Part shown: in pieces, positions 1-7,916 of the stretch
Numbering within the stretch: the stretch's first letter is position 1
Layout: every line of letters starts with the position of its first letter
Assembly: GCF_001042695.1 (NCBI RefSeq)
Contig: NZ_AP012334.1
Coordinates: forward strand, 1,240,001 to 1,304,000
Origin: Scardovia inopinata JCM 12537
GTDB taxonomy: Bacteria; Actinomycetota; Actinomycetes; Actinomycetales; Bifidobacteriaceae
Length of the DNA stretch: 64,000 bases
Reading direction: 5' to 3'
Notes under the pieces: model-generated
What the model was told of the DNA's origin: nothing
Database searches by the model: none
Seen by the model: only the letters and a program-made list of their open reading frames with translations
Made by a program: the position numbers and the translations under genes

Positions 1-2150
1 GGAATACCAATAGCCCCACGAGTCGCCTTTTTATCCGTCAACCTACGGTAGCTAAAAACCCGCTTATATTTATAATCATACATATTAGGCAGAGGAGACC
101 GTTTTTTATTCTTATCTCCCCCGCGCTCACACCGATTCCCCGTCACATAACGGGACCCGTCCTGGAAAGTCGTAATAGTCAGTTTGCATTTGTTTTGACA
201 CAAATTGCAAACGTCCCTCTGCGTTGTCATGCTCAGATTATCCAGCTGAGAGCCACTGAGTATACGGGTCCTGTCCCCATCCTCGTAGTGCATGCGGGCA
301 GTCAGAGCACAGCCATATGCCCCCATCAGACCGGCTATATTCGGTCGACGGACCTGGCGCCCTGTCAGGAGTTCAAAAGCCCTGAGCACAGCATCGTTAA
401 GAAAGGTCCCTCCCTGGACTACAATCGTCTGGCCCAAATCTGCCGTGTCCCTCAACTTAATTACTTTGTACAGTGCATTACGAACTACAGAATAGCAGAG
501 TCCGGCAGCGATATCTTCAATGCTGGCCCCCTCTTTTTGGGCCTGCTTGACTGATGAATTCATGAAAACAGTGCAGCGGGATCCTAAATCAACCGGAGCC
601 TGCGAGCGCAAAGCTGCCTGAGTGAATTCCTCTATGCTTAAATTCATCGACTGGGCAAAGGTTTGCAGGAAAGAGCCACAGCCAGCAGAGCAGGCTTCAT
701 TGACCGAAATGGATTCAATAACACCCTGATCGATGGACAGATACTTCATGTCCTGACCGCCAATATCTATAACTGACGTCACACCGGGACTAACCAGCTC
801 TGCCCCCCGGTAGTGGGCCATAGTTTCCACAACCCCTTCATCACAGTGCAAACCTGCCTTGATTAATCCTTCTCCATAGCCAGTCGTACACGAGCGAGCA
901 ATATAAGCGTTCTTGGGCAGAAGGGTCTCAACATTCTTGACAATCCGAGCCGCAGCCAGCAAAGGCGATCCCTCATTATTCCCGTATGATGACCAGACAA
1001 TTTCCTGATCATCGTTAATAAGCGTGGCCTTAATAGTGGTCGACCCGGCGTCAATCCCCAGAAAATGCGGACCTTGTGCCCCTTCCAAGCTGCCGATAGT
1101 TACCTGCTGGCGGCTGTGGCGGGAATCAAATTCCTTTTTTTCTTCCTCAGTGAGAAAAAGAGGACGCAAGGTATGATTGCCCGATGGCAGATTTTTCAAA
1201 GAGTCTATGACAGTAATAAGATCAGCGCAGGTTCGAGGACGAAAAATGTTCACGCCCGACTCCTCCTGCTCTTTTTTCTGCTTGGCTGTAATGTCAGCAG
1301 CATCAGGATTGTTGGCAGCCAGGGCAGCCCCATAGGCTACATAGAGGTGTGCGCTAGCCGGAGTAATAAATTCATCAACCTGGCCGTCCAACATGGTTGT
1401 AAAGGCAGAACGCAGTTCGCTCATAAAGTAGAGGGGGCCGCCCAGAAACACAACATTTCCCCTGACCGGGCGCCCATTGGCCAGGCCAGCTATAGTCTGT
1501 GTGGCTACAGCGGCGAAGATGGAAGCTGCAAGATCAGACTTAGCAGCCCCATCGTTGATCAAGGGCTGAAGATCAGATTTAGCAAAGACCCCGCAGCGGG
1601 AAGCGATGGGATAAATGGTGGTGTGATCCTTGGCTAAGGCGTTCAAACCCGGGGCATCAGTATTCAGCAAGGTAGCAGTTTGATCAATAAAGGCCCCGGT
1701 ACCTCCTGCGCAGGACCCGTTCATTCTCTGTTCCGGGGTTGGTTTCAGATAGGTTATTTTGGCGTCTTCTCCGCCCAGCTCAATAATGACATCAGCCTGG
1801 GGATAGGCATCTTCAATGGCGTCGGTTTCAGAAATGACCTCTTGTATAAAAGGAACCTGCATATTTTCAGCCAGTGTCAGACCTCCTGAACCGGTAATAG
1901 CCAGCTGAACAGGCTCATTCTGACGGCCCAGGGCCTTCAGAGCAGACTCAATATCGATGAGCAGTTCCTGAACTGCTACTCTCACATTTGCGTGGTGACG
2001 GCGATAATCAGCAAAAAGCACTGACCGATCTTCCTGATTGAAAGGTTGGTGAATATGGTTGCCAGATTGGTCGATTCCATAATCCGTGTCCAGAACCACG
2101 GCTTTGACCGTAGTTGAACCAACATCAAGACCCACACGTATTGAAGTCAT
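1..2150 (-). CDS. 2-hydroxyacyl-CoA dehydratase activase-like protein (partial, 3' end beyond the window)
   Basis: The reverse strand is open from an ATG at 2150 to the left edge, giving at least 716 codons with no stop. Two ASKHA-type ATPase modules are visible in tandem. The first starts with GLDVGSTTVKA (residues 7-17) and has NGSCAGGTGAF near 141-151. The second has GIDAGSTTIKA near 365 and NEACSAGCGSF near 482. A cysteine cluster CNLCQNKC lies near 646. In the family (BcrAD/BadFG/HgdC activases), such modules hydrolyse ATP to drive one electron from a [4Fe-4S] cluster into a dehydratase; normally two separate subunits share the cluster, so a two-module chain could form the pair internally. 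Large proteins of this layout continue into a DUF2229/HgdB-like C-terminal part, expected beyond the edge. No dehydratase subunit is visible here, so the substrate is unknown. The gene is divergent from xseA. Confidence 0.85.
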   Translation of the reverse strand, partial: MTSIRVGLDVGSTTVKAVVLDTDYGIDQSGNHIHQPFNQEDRSVLFADYRRHHANVRVAVQELLIDIESALKALGRQNEPVQLAITGSGGLTLAENMQVPFIQEVISETDAIEDAYPQADVIIELGGEDAKITYLKPTPEQRMNGSCAGGTGAFIDQTATLLNTDAPGLNALAKDHTTIYPIASRCGVFAKSDLQPLINDGAAKSDLAASIFAAVATQTIAGLANGRPVRGNVVFLGGPLYFMSELRSAFTTMLDGQVDEFITPASAHLYVAYGAALAANNPDAADITAKQKKEQEESGVNIFRPRTCADLITVIDSLKNLPSGNHTLRPLFLTEEEKKEFDSRHSRQQVTIGSLEGAQGPHFLGIDAGSTTIKATLINDDQEIVWSSYGNNEGSPLLAAARIVKNVETLLPKNAYIARSCTTGYGEGLIKAGLHCDEGVVETMAHYRGAELVSPGVTSVIDIGGQDMKYLSIDQGVIESISVNEACSAGCGSFLQTFAQSMNLSIEEFTQAALRSQAPVDLGSRCTVFMNSSVKQAQKEGASIEDIAAGLCYSVVRNALYKVIKLRDTADLGQTIVVQGGTFLNDAVLRAFELLTGRQVRRPNIAGLMGAYGCALTARMHYEDGDRTRILSGSQLDNLSMTTQRDVCNLCQNKCKLTITTFQDGSRYVTGNRCERGGDKNKKRSPLPNMYDYKYKRVFSYRRLTDKKATRGAIGI

Positions 2151-2304
2151 AGTCCCCCTTACGCATATATATGTATTACTTTACTCAAGACCAGCCCAAG
2201 AGAGTATCCTCAAACCACAGTTTTTAACAGATACTCGGCCATATCTCACTGAAAGCTGAAAGCAGTGAAATCGTGTGCTGAGCTTTTCTTTTCCCTTTCC
2301 GCTT

Positions 2305-2358
2305 TCCTTACCCAGGATCAATTCCTTACCTAGGATCAATTCCTTGCCCACGATCACA
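2305..2358. repeat. Three tandem copies of an 18-bp repeat in the activase/xseA intergenic region
   Basis: TCCTTACCCAGGATCAAT (2305-2322) is followed directly by TCCTTACCTAGGATCAAT (2323-2340) and a more diverged third copy, TCCTTGCCCACGATCACA (2341-2358). The array sits 36 bp upstream of the xseA start, between two divergent genes, so it could be an operator array or simply a slippage product. No known motif is recognised. Confidence 0.8.
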
Positions 2359-2393
2359 CAGTGACGTAGGGTTTACGCACTAAACTGAGTCGT

Positions 2394-3680
2394 ATGCCAT
2401 ATATGCCCATGACTCCCCCGCCTCTGAATGCTGGTCTTCAGCCTGCCAAACAGCCACCTGAACGCGCTTCTGAAACAACTCCCGATAACCCATGGCCGGT
2501 AAGCAAGTTAAGCCTGGCCTACCATACAGCCGTTGAACGGTGGCCAGCTACTTGGATTGAAGGACAAATCCAGGAGATTAATACCCGTCGGGCCGGTTCC
2601 GCTTATATAACCCTGCGCGATAATGTGGAAGATATCTCCCTGCAGGTCTCAGGGTGGAGAACCTTTGCAGCCCAGGCTTCTCAATTTGTTCAGGGCGACA
2701 AAGTGGTTGTGCACGGGCATCCGGATGTATGGATGAAAAGAACAAGCCTGAGTTTTATTGGGGATGACATCCGCCGGGTGGGTAAAGGTGATCTGCGTCA
2801 GCAGATTGAAGAGCTGAGAAAAAAGCTTAAAGGAGAAGGCCTCTTTGATGACAGTAACAAAATCGCTCTGCCTGAATTTCCCCAGCGGATTGGAATCATC
2901 TGTGCCCCCCAGGCCAGGGCTGAAGGTGATATTGTCACCAATGCCAAGCTGAGGTGGCCGACTATTCAATTCACTATTGAGCACGTTCATGTTCAAGGAG
3001 TTCAATGCCCGCCAGAAGTCATAGCTGCTATTGAAAAGTTGGATGCTGATCCTGCTGTTGACTTGATTATTGTTGCCCGGGGAGGTGGCTCATTTGAGGA
3101 TCTGATTGGTTTTTCTGACGAAGGCGTGGTCCGGGCAACGGCTGACTGCCAGACCCCAATAGTTTCTGCAATAGGGCATGAAGATGATTGGACTTTGATT
3201 GATCTGGCTGCAGATATGAGGGCGTCCACTCCTACCGATGCCGCTAAACGGGTGGTGCCGGATGTGATGGAACAAATCACCATTATTCAAGAAGCCCGCC
3301 ACAGACTTCATGAACGCCTGCTAAGAACCGTAGAAAGTGAACAGCAGCGGATTGATGCCTACAAAAATCGTCCCAGCTTAACCCAGCCCCAGACCATTCT
3401 GGAAAAACCTCACCTTTTTATTACCGAGTCTGCCCGCAGATTAGATGTCAGCATGAGACGGCTACTGGATGAGGCAGGATTTTCCGTGGAAAAACTACAG
3501 GCCAGTCTGACCGCCCTCAGCCCCCAGTCCACTCTGAACCGCGGATACGCAGTGGTCCAATCTTCGGACGGTCATGTCATTTCCGACTCTTCATCCCTGT
3601 CACTCCACCAGAAGCTGACTGTGACCCTCAAGCAGGGTAAAGCAATAACTTCCGTCGAATCAATCGAACCGAAAAAGTAA
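2394..3680 (+). CDS. xseA: Exodeoxyribonuclease VII large subunit
   Basis: This is the catalytic subunit of exonuclease VII, which degrades single-stranded DNA from both ends into oligonucleotides. The 428-residue protein has an N-terminal OB-fold (about residues 40-125, with ITLRDN and a VVVHGHPDV strand), then the catalytic domain. The family's conserved run ARGGGSFEDLIGF is followed by SAIGHEDDWTLIDLAADMRA and STPTDAA, then a coiled-coil C-terminal part. The first of three closely spaced ATGs was kept; no strong ribosome-binding site separates them. xseB follows after 33 bp in the same direction, the usual pairing. Confidence 0.95.
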   Translation: MPYMPMTPPPLNAGLQPAKQPPERASETTPDNPWPVSKLSLAYHTAVERWPATWIEGQIQEINTRRAGSAYITLRDNVEDISLQVSGWRTFAAQASQFVQGDKVVVHGHPDVWMKRTSLSFIGDDIRRVGKGDLRQQIEELRKKLKGEGLFDDSNKIALPEFPQRIGIICAPQARAEGDIVTNAKLRWPTIQFTIEHVHVQGVQCPPEVIAAIEKLDADPAVDLIIVARGGGSFEDLIGFSDEGVVRATADCQTPIVSAIGHEDDWTLIDLAADMRASTPTDAAKRVVPDVMEQITIIQEARHRLHERLLRTVESEQQRIDAYKNRPSLTQPQTILEKPHLFITESARRLDVSMRRLLDEAGFSVEKLQASLTALSPQSTLNRGYAVVQSSDGHVISDSSSLSLHQKLTVTLKQGKAITSVESIEPKK

Positions 3681-3713
3681 AATTCATATCAGACAAACAA
3701 TCAAAGGATAACC

Positions 3714-4040
3714 ATGACAGATAAGAAGTCACCAACTGAGGCAGCCCCTTCCCCGGCTTCCAAGCAGACACCGCCGGCATCTTCACTCAGCCAGAAAGAG
3801 CGGGATACTATCAACTCTCTCAGCTATGAGCAGGCCAGGGATCAGCTGGTTGAAGTAGTCCGTGCCCTGGAGGCCGGCGGTTTGGACCTGGAGAATTCCG
3901 TCAAACAGTGGGAGTTAGGAGAGGCCCTGGCGAAACGGGCGCAGGCAGTCCTGGATGATGTTCGTTCCAAGCTCGATGCTGCCCAGGCAGACCAGGCCAG
4001 CGCGGGCAAAGACGCGGGAACCCAAGGAAATCTGGAGTAA
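3714..4040 (+). CDS. xseB: Exodeoxyribonuclease VII small subunit
   Basis: This small helical subunit coats the coiled-coil of XseA. The protein has 108 residues, somewhat longer than the usual 70-85, because of a Pro/Ser/Ala-rich N-terminal tail of about 35 residues. The core LSYEQARDQLVEVVRALE, LDLENSVKQWELGEAL and CQ-less RAQAVLDDVRSKLDAAQ match the family pattern. AAGGATAACC precedes the ATG. It is co-transcribed with xseA, 33 bp upstream. Confidence 0.93.
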   Translation: MTDKKSPTEAAPSPASKQTPPASSLSQKERDTINSLSYEQARDQLVEVVRALEAGGLDLENSVKQWELGEALAKRAQAVLDDVRSKLDAAQADQASAGKDAGTQGNLE

Positions 4041-4063
4041 TTTCCAGCAAAAAGAGGGACCAG

Positions 4064-4091
4064 TTCGAGGTACCAATTTCGAGGTACCAGT
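4064..4091. repeat. Two tandem copies of a 14-bp repeat after xseB
   Basis: TTCGAGGTACCAAT (4064-4077) is repeated as TTCGAGGTACCAGT (4078-4091), just after the xseB stop. GGTACC makes each unit partly palindromic. No function is evident. Confidence 0.7.
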
Positions 4092-4213
4092 GCCCCGTTA
4101 CCCCTGCTCAAACCACGGAACCATCCAGAATCCACGTCCCCGGTCAAAGTTGTGGGGTCATGTATCATAGAGGTTGGTGATTGCAGCGACCGCAGCAATC
4201 ACTGGTATCAGTT

Positions 4214-4286
4214 GCCCTGGTAGCTCAGGGGATAGAGCACCGCTCTCCTAAAGCGGGTGTCGTGCGTTCGAATCGCATCCAGGGCA
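4214..4286 (+). tRNA. tRNA-Arg (anticodon CCT)
   Basis: A 73-nt cloverleaf can be folded by hand. The acceptor is GCCCTGG (4214-4220) with CCAGGGC (4279-4285), and A4286 is the discriminator. The D stem is GCTC/GAGC (4223-4226/4235-4238). The anticodon stem CCGCT/AGCGG encloses loop CTCCTAA, with anticodon CCT at 4247-4249. The T arm contains GTTCGAATC. The 3' CCA is not encoded. It reads AGG codons. An accessory-looking block begins downstream, but no integrase or duplicated tRNA 3' end was seen. Confidence 0.95.
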
Positions 4287-4477
4287 CTTTCTACGGGTTT
4301 TCATCCCATTTATGCATAGACTTACTATGCTTAGACTTACAGAGATTTATTTACGTATAAATATATTTATACGTAACTTTATCCCTACCGACGCGCATAA
4401 AATTCTCAGGGAAATGACTCAATCGCTACCGATTGACCAACCACCTTGGTCAAACCACCATTCTTCACTTTACTCAT

Positions 4478-4681
4478 TTAACCGGCACGATATTCCAGTA
4501 AATCTCCCGGCTGGCAATCAAGAGCCTGACATAATTTATCCAGGGTCTCAACCCGAACAGCTTTGGCCTTTCCTGTTTTCAAGATAGACAGGTTAGACAT
4601 GGTGATTCCGACCTTCTTTGATAAATCCGTCAGACTCATCTTCCGTTTTGCCAGCATGACATCTATATTAAAAATAATCAT
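4478..4681 (-). CDS. XRE-family helix-turn-helix regulator (small, YozG-like)
   Basis: This 67-residue protein is almost entirely one Cro/C1-type helix-turn-helix: MSLTDLSKKVGITMSNLSIL followed by KAVRVETLDKLCQALDCQPGDLLEY. GAGGAACG lies directly upstream of the ATG. It follows the DUF2975 membrane protein by 18 bp on the same strand, a pairing common in Gram-positive genomes. It probably regulates its own small operon; its ligand is unknown. Confidence 0.88.
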   Translation of the reverse strand: MIIFNIDVMLAKRKMSLTDLSKKVGITMSNLSILKTGKAKAVRVETLDKLCQALDCQPGDLLEYRAG

Positions 4682-4699
4682 CGTTCCTCATTTGCCATT

Positions 4700-5197
4700 C
4701 TAAATGGTCATATCATTTTCTTCTCGCAGAGCGACTGATTCATTCAAAATCCGGCTCAGGGCAATCATCACAACCCCGAATGCCAGGCATAAAAAGATAA
4801 CTATCGGTGAAATAATATAGGTCAAACCCGGCTGACTTGCTCCCATAAAACCAAGGATGAGAAGGCCTGTAAGATAGATCAGGGCATCAGCAAAAGCCAG
4901 GCAGGCAACTAGATGCAGAAACCGAACATTCTTCCTGGTAAACGGACCCTCAGAAGTTGATAAACTTCCAGCCAGCTCCCAACACGGCCAGACAGCAATA
5001 AAAAGGGGCAGGGCAAAGAACCAGGCCCAGATCAGGCAAGGGAAATAAGCCCAAGCGAACTCTGGATTTTCCTCTGCAAGTTCCTGTCCAACCCAGGGGG
5101 TCAGAAACAGGAAGACAACTGCTCCAACTAAAGTTGCCACAATAATAAAACCGTGTAATATTCGCGTCAGTGTCTTCATACTCGATGACTTTTCCAT
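4700..5197 (-). CDS. DUF2975 family membrane protein
   Basis: This is a 165-residue integral membrane protein with four predicted hydrophobic segments: one starting at ILHGFIIVATLVGAVVFLF, one at YFPCLIWAWFFALPLFIAV, one at LVACLAFADALIYLTGLLIL and one at YIISPIVIFLCLAFGVVMIA. The start MEKSSSMKTL was chosen over the longer frame because AAGGATCG lies 5-12 bases before it. The layout and the partner XRE regulator match DUF2975, whose function is not known. Both genes end next to the GIY-YIG/DUF2075 gene but are separated from it by about 280 bp. Confidence 0.8.
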   Translation of the reverse strand: MEKSSSMKTLTRILHGFIIVATLVGAVVFLFLTPWVGQELAEENPEFAWAYFPCLIWAWFFALPLFIAVWPCWELAGSLSTSEGPFTRKNVRFLHLVACLAFADALIYLTGLLILGFMGASQPGLTYIISPIVIFLCLAFGVVMIALSRILNESVALREENDMTI

Positions 5198-5478
5198 ATT
5201 TTCGATCCTTCCGTTCGTGCAGACCGCCTTTTTGCCCCTGGCCAATGTCCGAGCTCTCAAGATGGCAGGGGACGACAAGGAAGGGCAAAGAGATAGTATT
5301 TGCCATCTGGCATCTGCTGTGTGATATCCCCAGTCGACTCCCCGCTGCGGTTACAGAATCTACTATAGCAAAAGATATATTGAAGTACAACTATTTTTTC
5401 TTAAATTTCATAATATTTTTATTGAATCTCAATATATTATATATTCCTTGATATCGCTGGATCGGCTCCCGATAAAGC
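5198..5478. other. AT-rich intergenic gap between two minus-strand genes
   Basis: This 281-bp stretch lies between the end of the DUF2075 gene and the start of the DUF2975 gene. It should contain the promoter of the DUF2975-XRE pair. The part from 5390 to 5450 is very AT-rich. No terminator hairpin or convincing small gene is seen. Confidence 0.4.
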
Positions 5479-7617
5479 TCACCGACTCTCCATCAATTTC
5501 ATCCGTAACTGTTCATCAAAAGCAAAAATATACAACCCGTGAACCCCGCGTTTGAGCAGGACATTCAATTCATGCAGAATATTTTCCTTCGACCCTGACG
5601 GATCATTCTTAGTTATTGCCTGATAATTTTTACTGACAGCAGTATCAATAATTATCTTTCCCTTCCTGAATTTTATGGACGGCCCTATGATGACTCCCAC
5701 ATAATTTAAGTCAAAACCCTGAATAGTATAAGTCGAGCCGATTTCATCAATTGTGGCCGGCTGCTGAGCCCAGGCATCATCCTTATGGAAAGTCCGGTTA
5801 GGAGCAGCCTTCTTAGACTCGCCCTTATCTTTAATCTGATAATTCCACGGTTGGCAAAACCTGTCAGGGTCAGGACTCAGGTTGTCGCCATCCGCCAGAT
5901 ACCCCCGGGTATCACCGACTTCCAAGCCCATAAGCCAGTGCCCTTGTTTATCTTTATGCATCTCAACATTCCAGTATCCATGAGGATCCTGAGGATTAGC
6001 CCTGGAACTGCTGTACTTCCAATCATATGTTGCTACAACCCGAGACAGACCGCAGTAGTCTTTCTCTTCCTTTTCATTGTCCAGTTTCTTGCGCTCTCCT
6101 GCCTCTTTCTTTTTGATAGCCCGAAAAAGGTCTACCGGAGAATCAAAAATTCTAATCTCATACGGGCTGTCATTTTTATCTCCCCTTCCCTCTCTATGAT
6201 GCATGCTGCAATCACCGGAAGGAATTTTGCCAATGCTCCTGCCGCTGGCAAAATCATCTATCCAGGCAATGACCTTATCGCTTGCTGAGATTCTAAACTG
6301 TTTCAGCAAATGTATATATCTGACATCGGTATCCACACCATCAAAGTTAATGATATTTTTTATACCCTCTCCCCGAAGAGAGATCAGCATTCCCTCAGTC
6401 TGGGGATCGGTATTATTGAGCTGCGATGGAGGCAGAAGCCGACTGAGCAGATGCTCATCCCATCTCTGTGAGCTGCGCAAAATTTGATTGGGATCAAAAA
6501 CAGCAATCACCACTTTTGCCCTGCTGACAATATCACGCAACTGATTCTTACCCGAATAGCCCTGGTTTCCTTCAGTGAACAGCAAATGGGCCTCATCTAT
6601 AAGGACAATGTCAACCGGCTTTTTCCTATTGGGAATCGCATGTCTATTAGCATCAACCATCGCCCTGCCGGAAGAGCCAGGTTTGGACTCACTCATCCGA
6701 TTTATAAAGACAGATGCCTTACCAATAAGTTCATCATTTTTATTCTGTATACCCAACTTTTTTGCGATTTGATTATATACATTTACCTGCTCTTGATGAT
6801 TAATAATCATAAAAGTCGATAGACCATTCTTCCCCTGAGGCTGGGCAGGGGAAGAATCAACAGAGTATTTGTCGAAATAATCATCAGAATCATCTAGAAG
6901 CTCGTCATCGCTGCCGCTGACAGTAAACTCTGTATTAATTCTATAAAACAGATGACTAAGAAGGACAGTTTTCCCAGTTCCTGCAACACCTTGGAGGAAT
7001 ATCAGCTGAGGCTGGGACGACTCCCGCCAATCCTGAGAAAGCTTTTCAGCAATGGCTTCAAGAATTGCATCCTCAGCCTGCTTTTGTTTCTTTCCTAATT
7101 GATGAAAAGGGGATGCCTTGAAAAGGGCAGAATCGCGGATAATTTCCTCTGATGGGAAAAATTCCGGATCTCGCTTATGCAGCTCAAGCCAGATGCTGGA
7201 AAAAATCTGGTCAAATTCATCAGCAGTGTAATATTTACCCTGCGCATTGGTTCGTCTGTTGTTTAGTTTGTTGACTTTAGTGTTGCCGGTCATAAAATGC
7301 ATAAGCCGGTTCTCCACATCCAAGGTCAAGGATTTATTAAAATGCTCATGCCCAATGATGTATTCAGTGACAGCTGCGTCTGTAGTCTGCTCAGCGTCTG
7401 CCTCCTGCCCTGGGCGTTCCTGCAAAGTATTCCCTGACAGCCTGGCATTCTCCGCCTTCTGCACGTTCTCTTTAATCTCTTTCCAGTCTGCGTCTTTTTT
7501 GGCGTCAGACATGAGGTGCTGCTTATTTCTGCGCACTATATCATTAGTTTCACCCACATATACTTTTCGCTCGATCGCGAATTCATGGCTCTTTTTTCTC
7601 TGCTCAGATGCAATCAC
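5479..7617 (-). CDS. DUF2075 ATPase/helicase-like protein with GIY-YIG N-terminus (N-terminal part cut off by a TGA)
   Basis: The open part, read from a GTG at 7617, encodes 712 residues. Near its start is the second half of a GIY-YIG nuclease module (KVYVGETNDIVRRNKQHL, residues 18-35). The P-loop ATPase follows with Walker A GVAGTGKT (210-217) and Walker B DIVLIDEAH (336-344); the C-terminal part has the superfamily 1 motif STYTIQGFDLNYVGVIIG. This combination matches the GIY-YIG plus DUF2075 family, of unknown role but often in mobile or defence regions. Codons upstream of the GTG continue the expected module (ILDYPTVYVIA) back to a TGA at 7678-7680 and, beyond it, in the same frame, to an ATG at 7800. 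The gene is therefore probably a nonsense mutant, or is expressed from the GTG without part of the nuclease fold. Confidence 0.8.
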   Translation of the reverse strand: MIASEQRKKSHEFAIERKVYVGETNDIVRRNKQHLMSDAKKDADWKEIKENVQKAENARLSGNTLQERPGQEADAEQTTDAAVTEYIIGHEHFNKSLTLDVENRLMHFMTGNTKVNKLNNRRTNAQGKYYTADEFDQIFSSIWLELHKRDPEFFPSEEIIRDSALFKASPFHQLGKKQKQAEDAILEAIAEKLSQDWRESSQPQLIFLQGVAGTGKTVLLSHLFYRINTEFTVSGSDDELLDDSDDYFDKYSVDSSPAQPQGKNGLSTFMIINHQEQVNVYNQIAKKLGIQNKNDELIGKASVFINRMSESKPGSSGRAMVDANRHAIPNRKKPVDIVLIDEAHLLFTEGNQGYSGKNQLRDIVSRAKVVIAVFDPNQILRSSQRWDEHLLSRLLPPSQLNNTDPQTEGMLISLRGEGIKNIINFDGVDTDVRYIHLLKQFRISASDKVIAWIDDFASGRSIGKIPSGDCSMHHREGRGDKNDSPYEIRIFDSPVDLFRAIKKKEAGERKKLDNEKEEKDYCGLSRVVATYDWKYSSSRANPQDPHGYWNVEMHKDKQGHWLMGLEVGDTRGYLADGDNLSPDPDRFCQPWNYQIKDKGESKKAAPNRTFHKDDAWAQQPATIDEIGSTYTIQGFDLNYVGVIIGPSIKFRKGKIIIDTAVSKNYQAITKNDPSGSKENILHELNVLLKRGVHGLYIFAFDEQLRMKLMESR

Positions 7618-7677
7618 ATAAACAGTGGGATAATCGAGTATTTTCTCCCTATAATTATCAAAGAGTCTGCTTAATTC

Positions 7678-7800
7678 TCAGTGCGATTGTGCATGCTTAT
7701 GCTTTATATATGTTTCAAAAATATCATACAGCTCTTTTTCCAAAACAGTCCGATTCTGAGAACTGTACGGGACCGAAGCAATATAGACTCTGTCAGACAT
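7678..7800 (-). pseudogene. 5' fragment of the GIY-YIG/DUF2075 gene, separated by an in-frame TGA
   Basis: An ATG at 7800 opens 40 codons (starting MSDRVYIASVPYSSQ) in exactly the frame of the downstream gene, ended by TGA at 7678-7680. The phrase VPYSS followed by a helix resembles the N-terminal lead of GIY-YIG/DUF2075 proteins, which precedes the YPxVYV strand found after the stop. Together the pieces would make a protein of about 773 residues. A TGG or CGA to TGA change would explain the break. Confidence 0.7.
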
Positions 7801-7845
7801 ATTTTTATTATGCTGTTCCCCGCGGATAGAGGGACTATACAGACC

Positions 7846-7897
7846 ATAAAAAGCAGGCCTGGAAGGTCAGCTCCTGCTCATCTAACCTTCCAGGCCT
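7846..7897 (-). terminator. Rho-independent terminator of the dextranase gene
   Basis: AGGCCTGGAAGGT (7855-7867) pairs perfectly with ACCTTCCAGGCCT (7885-7897), a 13-bp stem with a 17-nt loop. On the minus strand it is followed by GCTTTTTA. It lies 20 bp past the dextranase stop and just upstream of the DUF2075 5' fragment. Confidence 0.9.
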
Positions 7898-7916
7898 AAC
7901 CGACTGCCTGAAGTTA

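Noticed and set aside
1065-1637. A 190-codon plus-strand frame
   Set aside because: It lies wholly opposite the activase gene, whose domains are clear on the other strand.
4214-4286. tRNA-Arg as an attachment site of an integrated element
   Set aside because: No integrase gene and no repeat of the tRNA 3' end were found downstream by eye.
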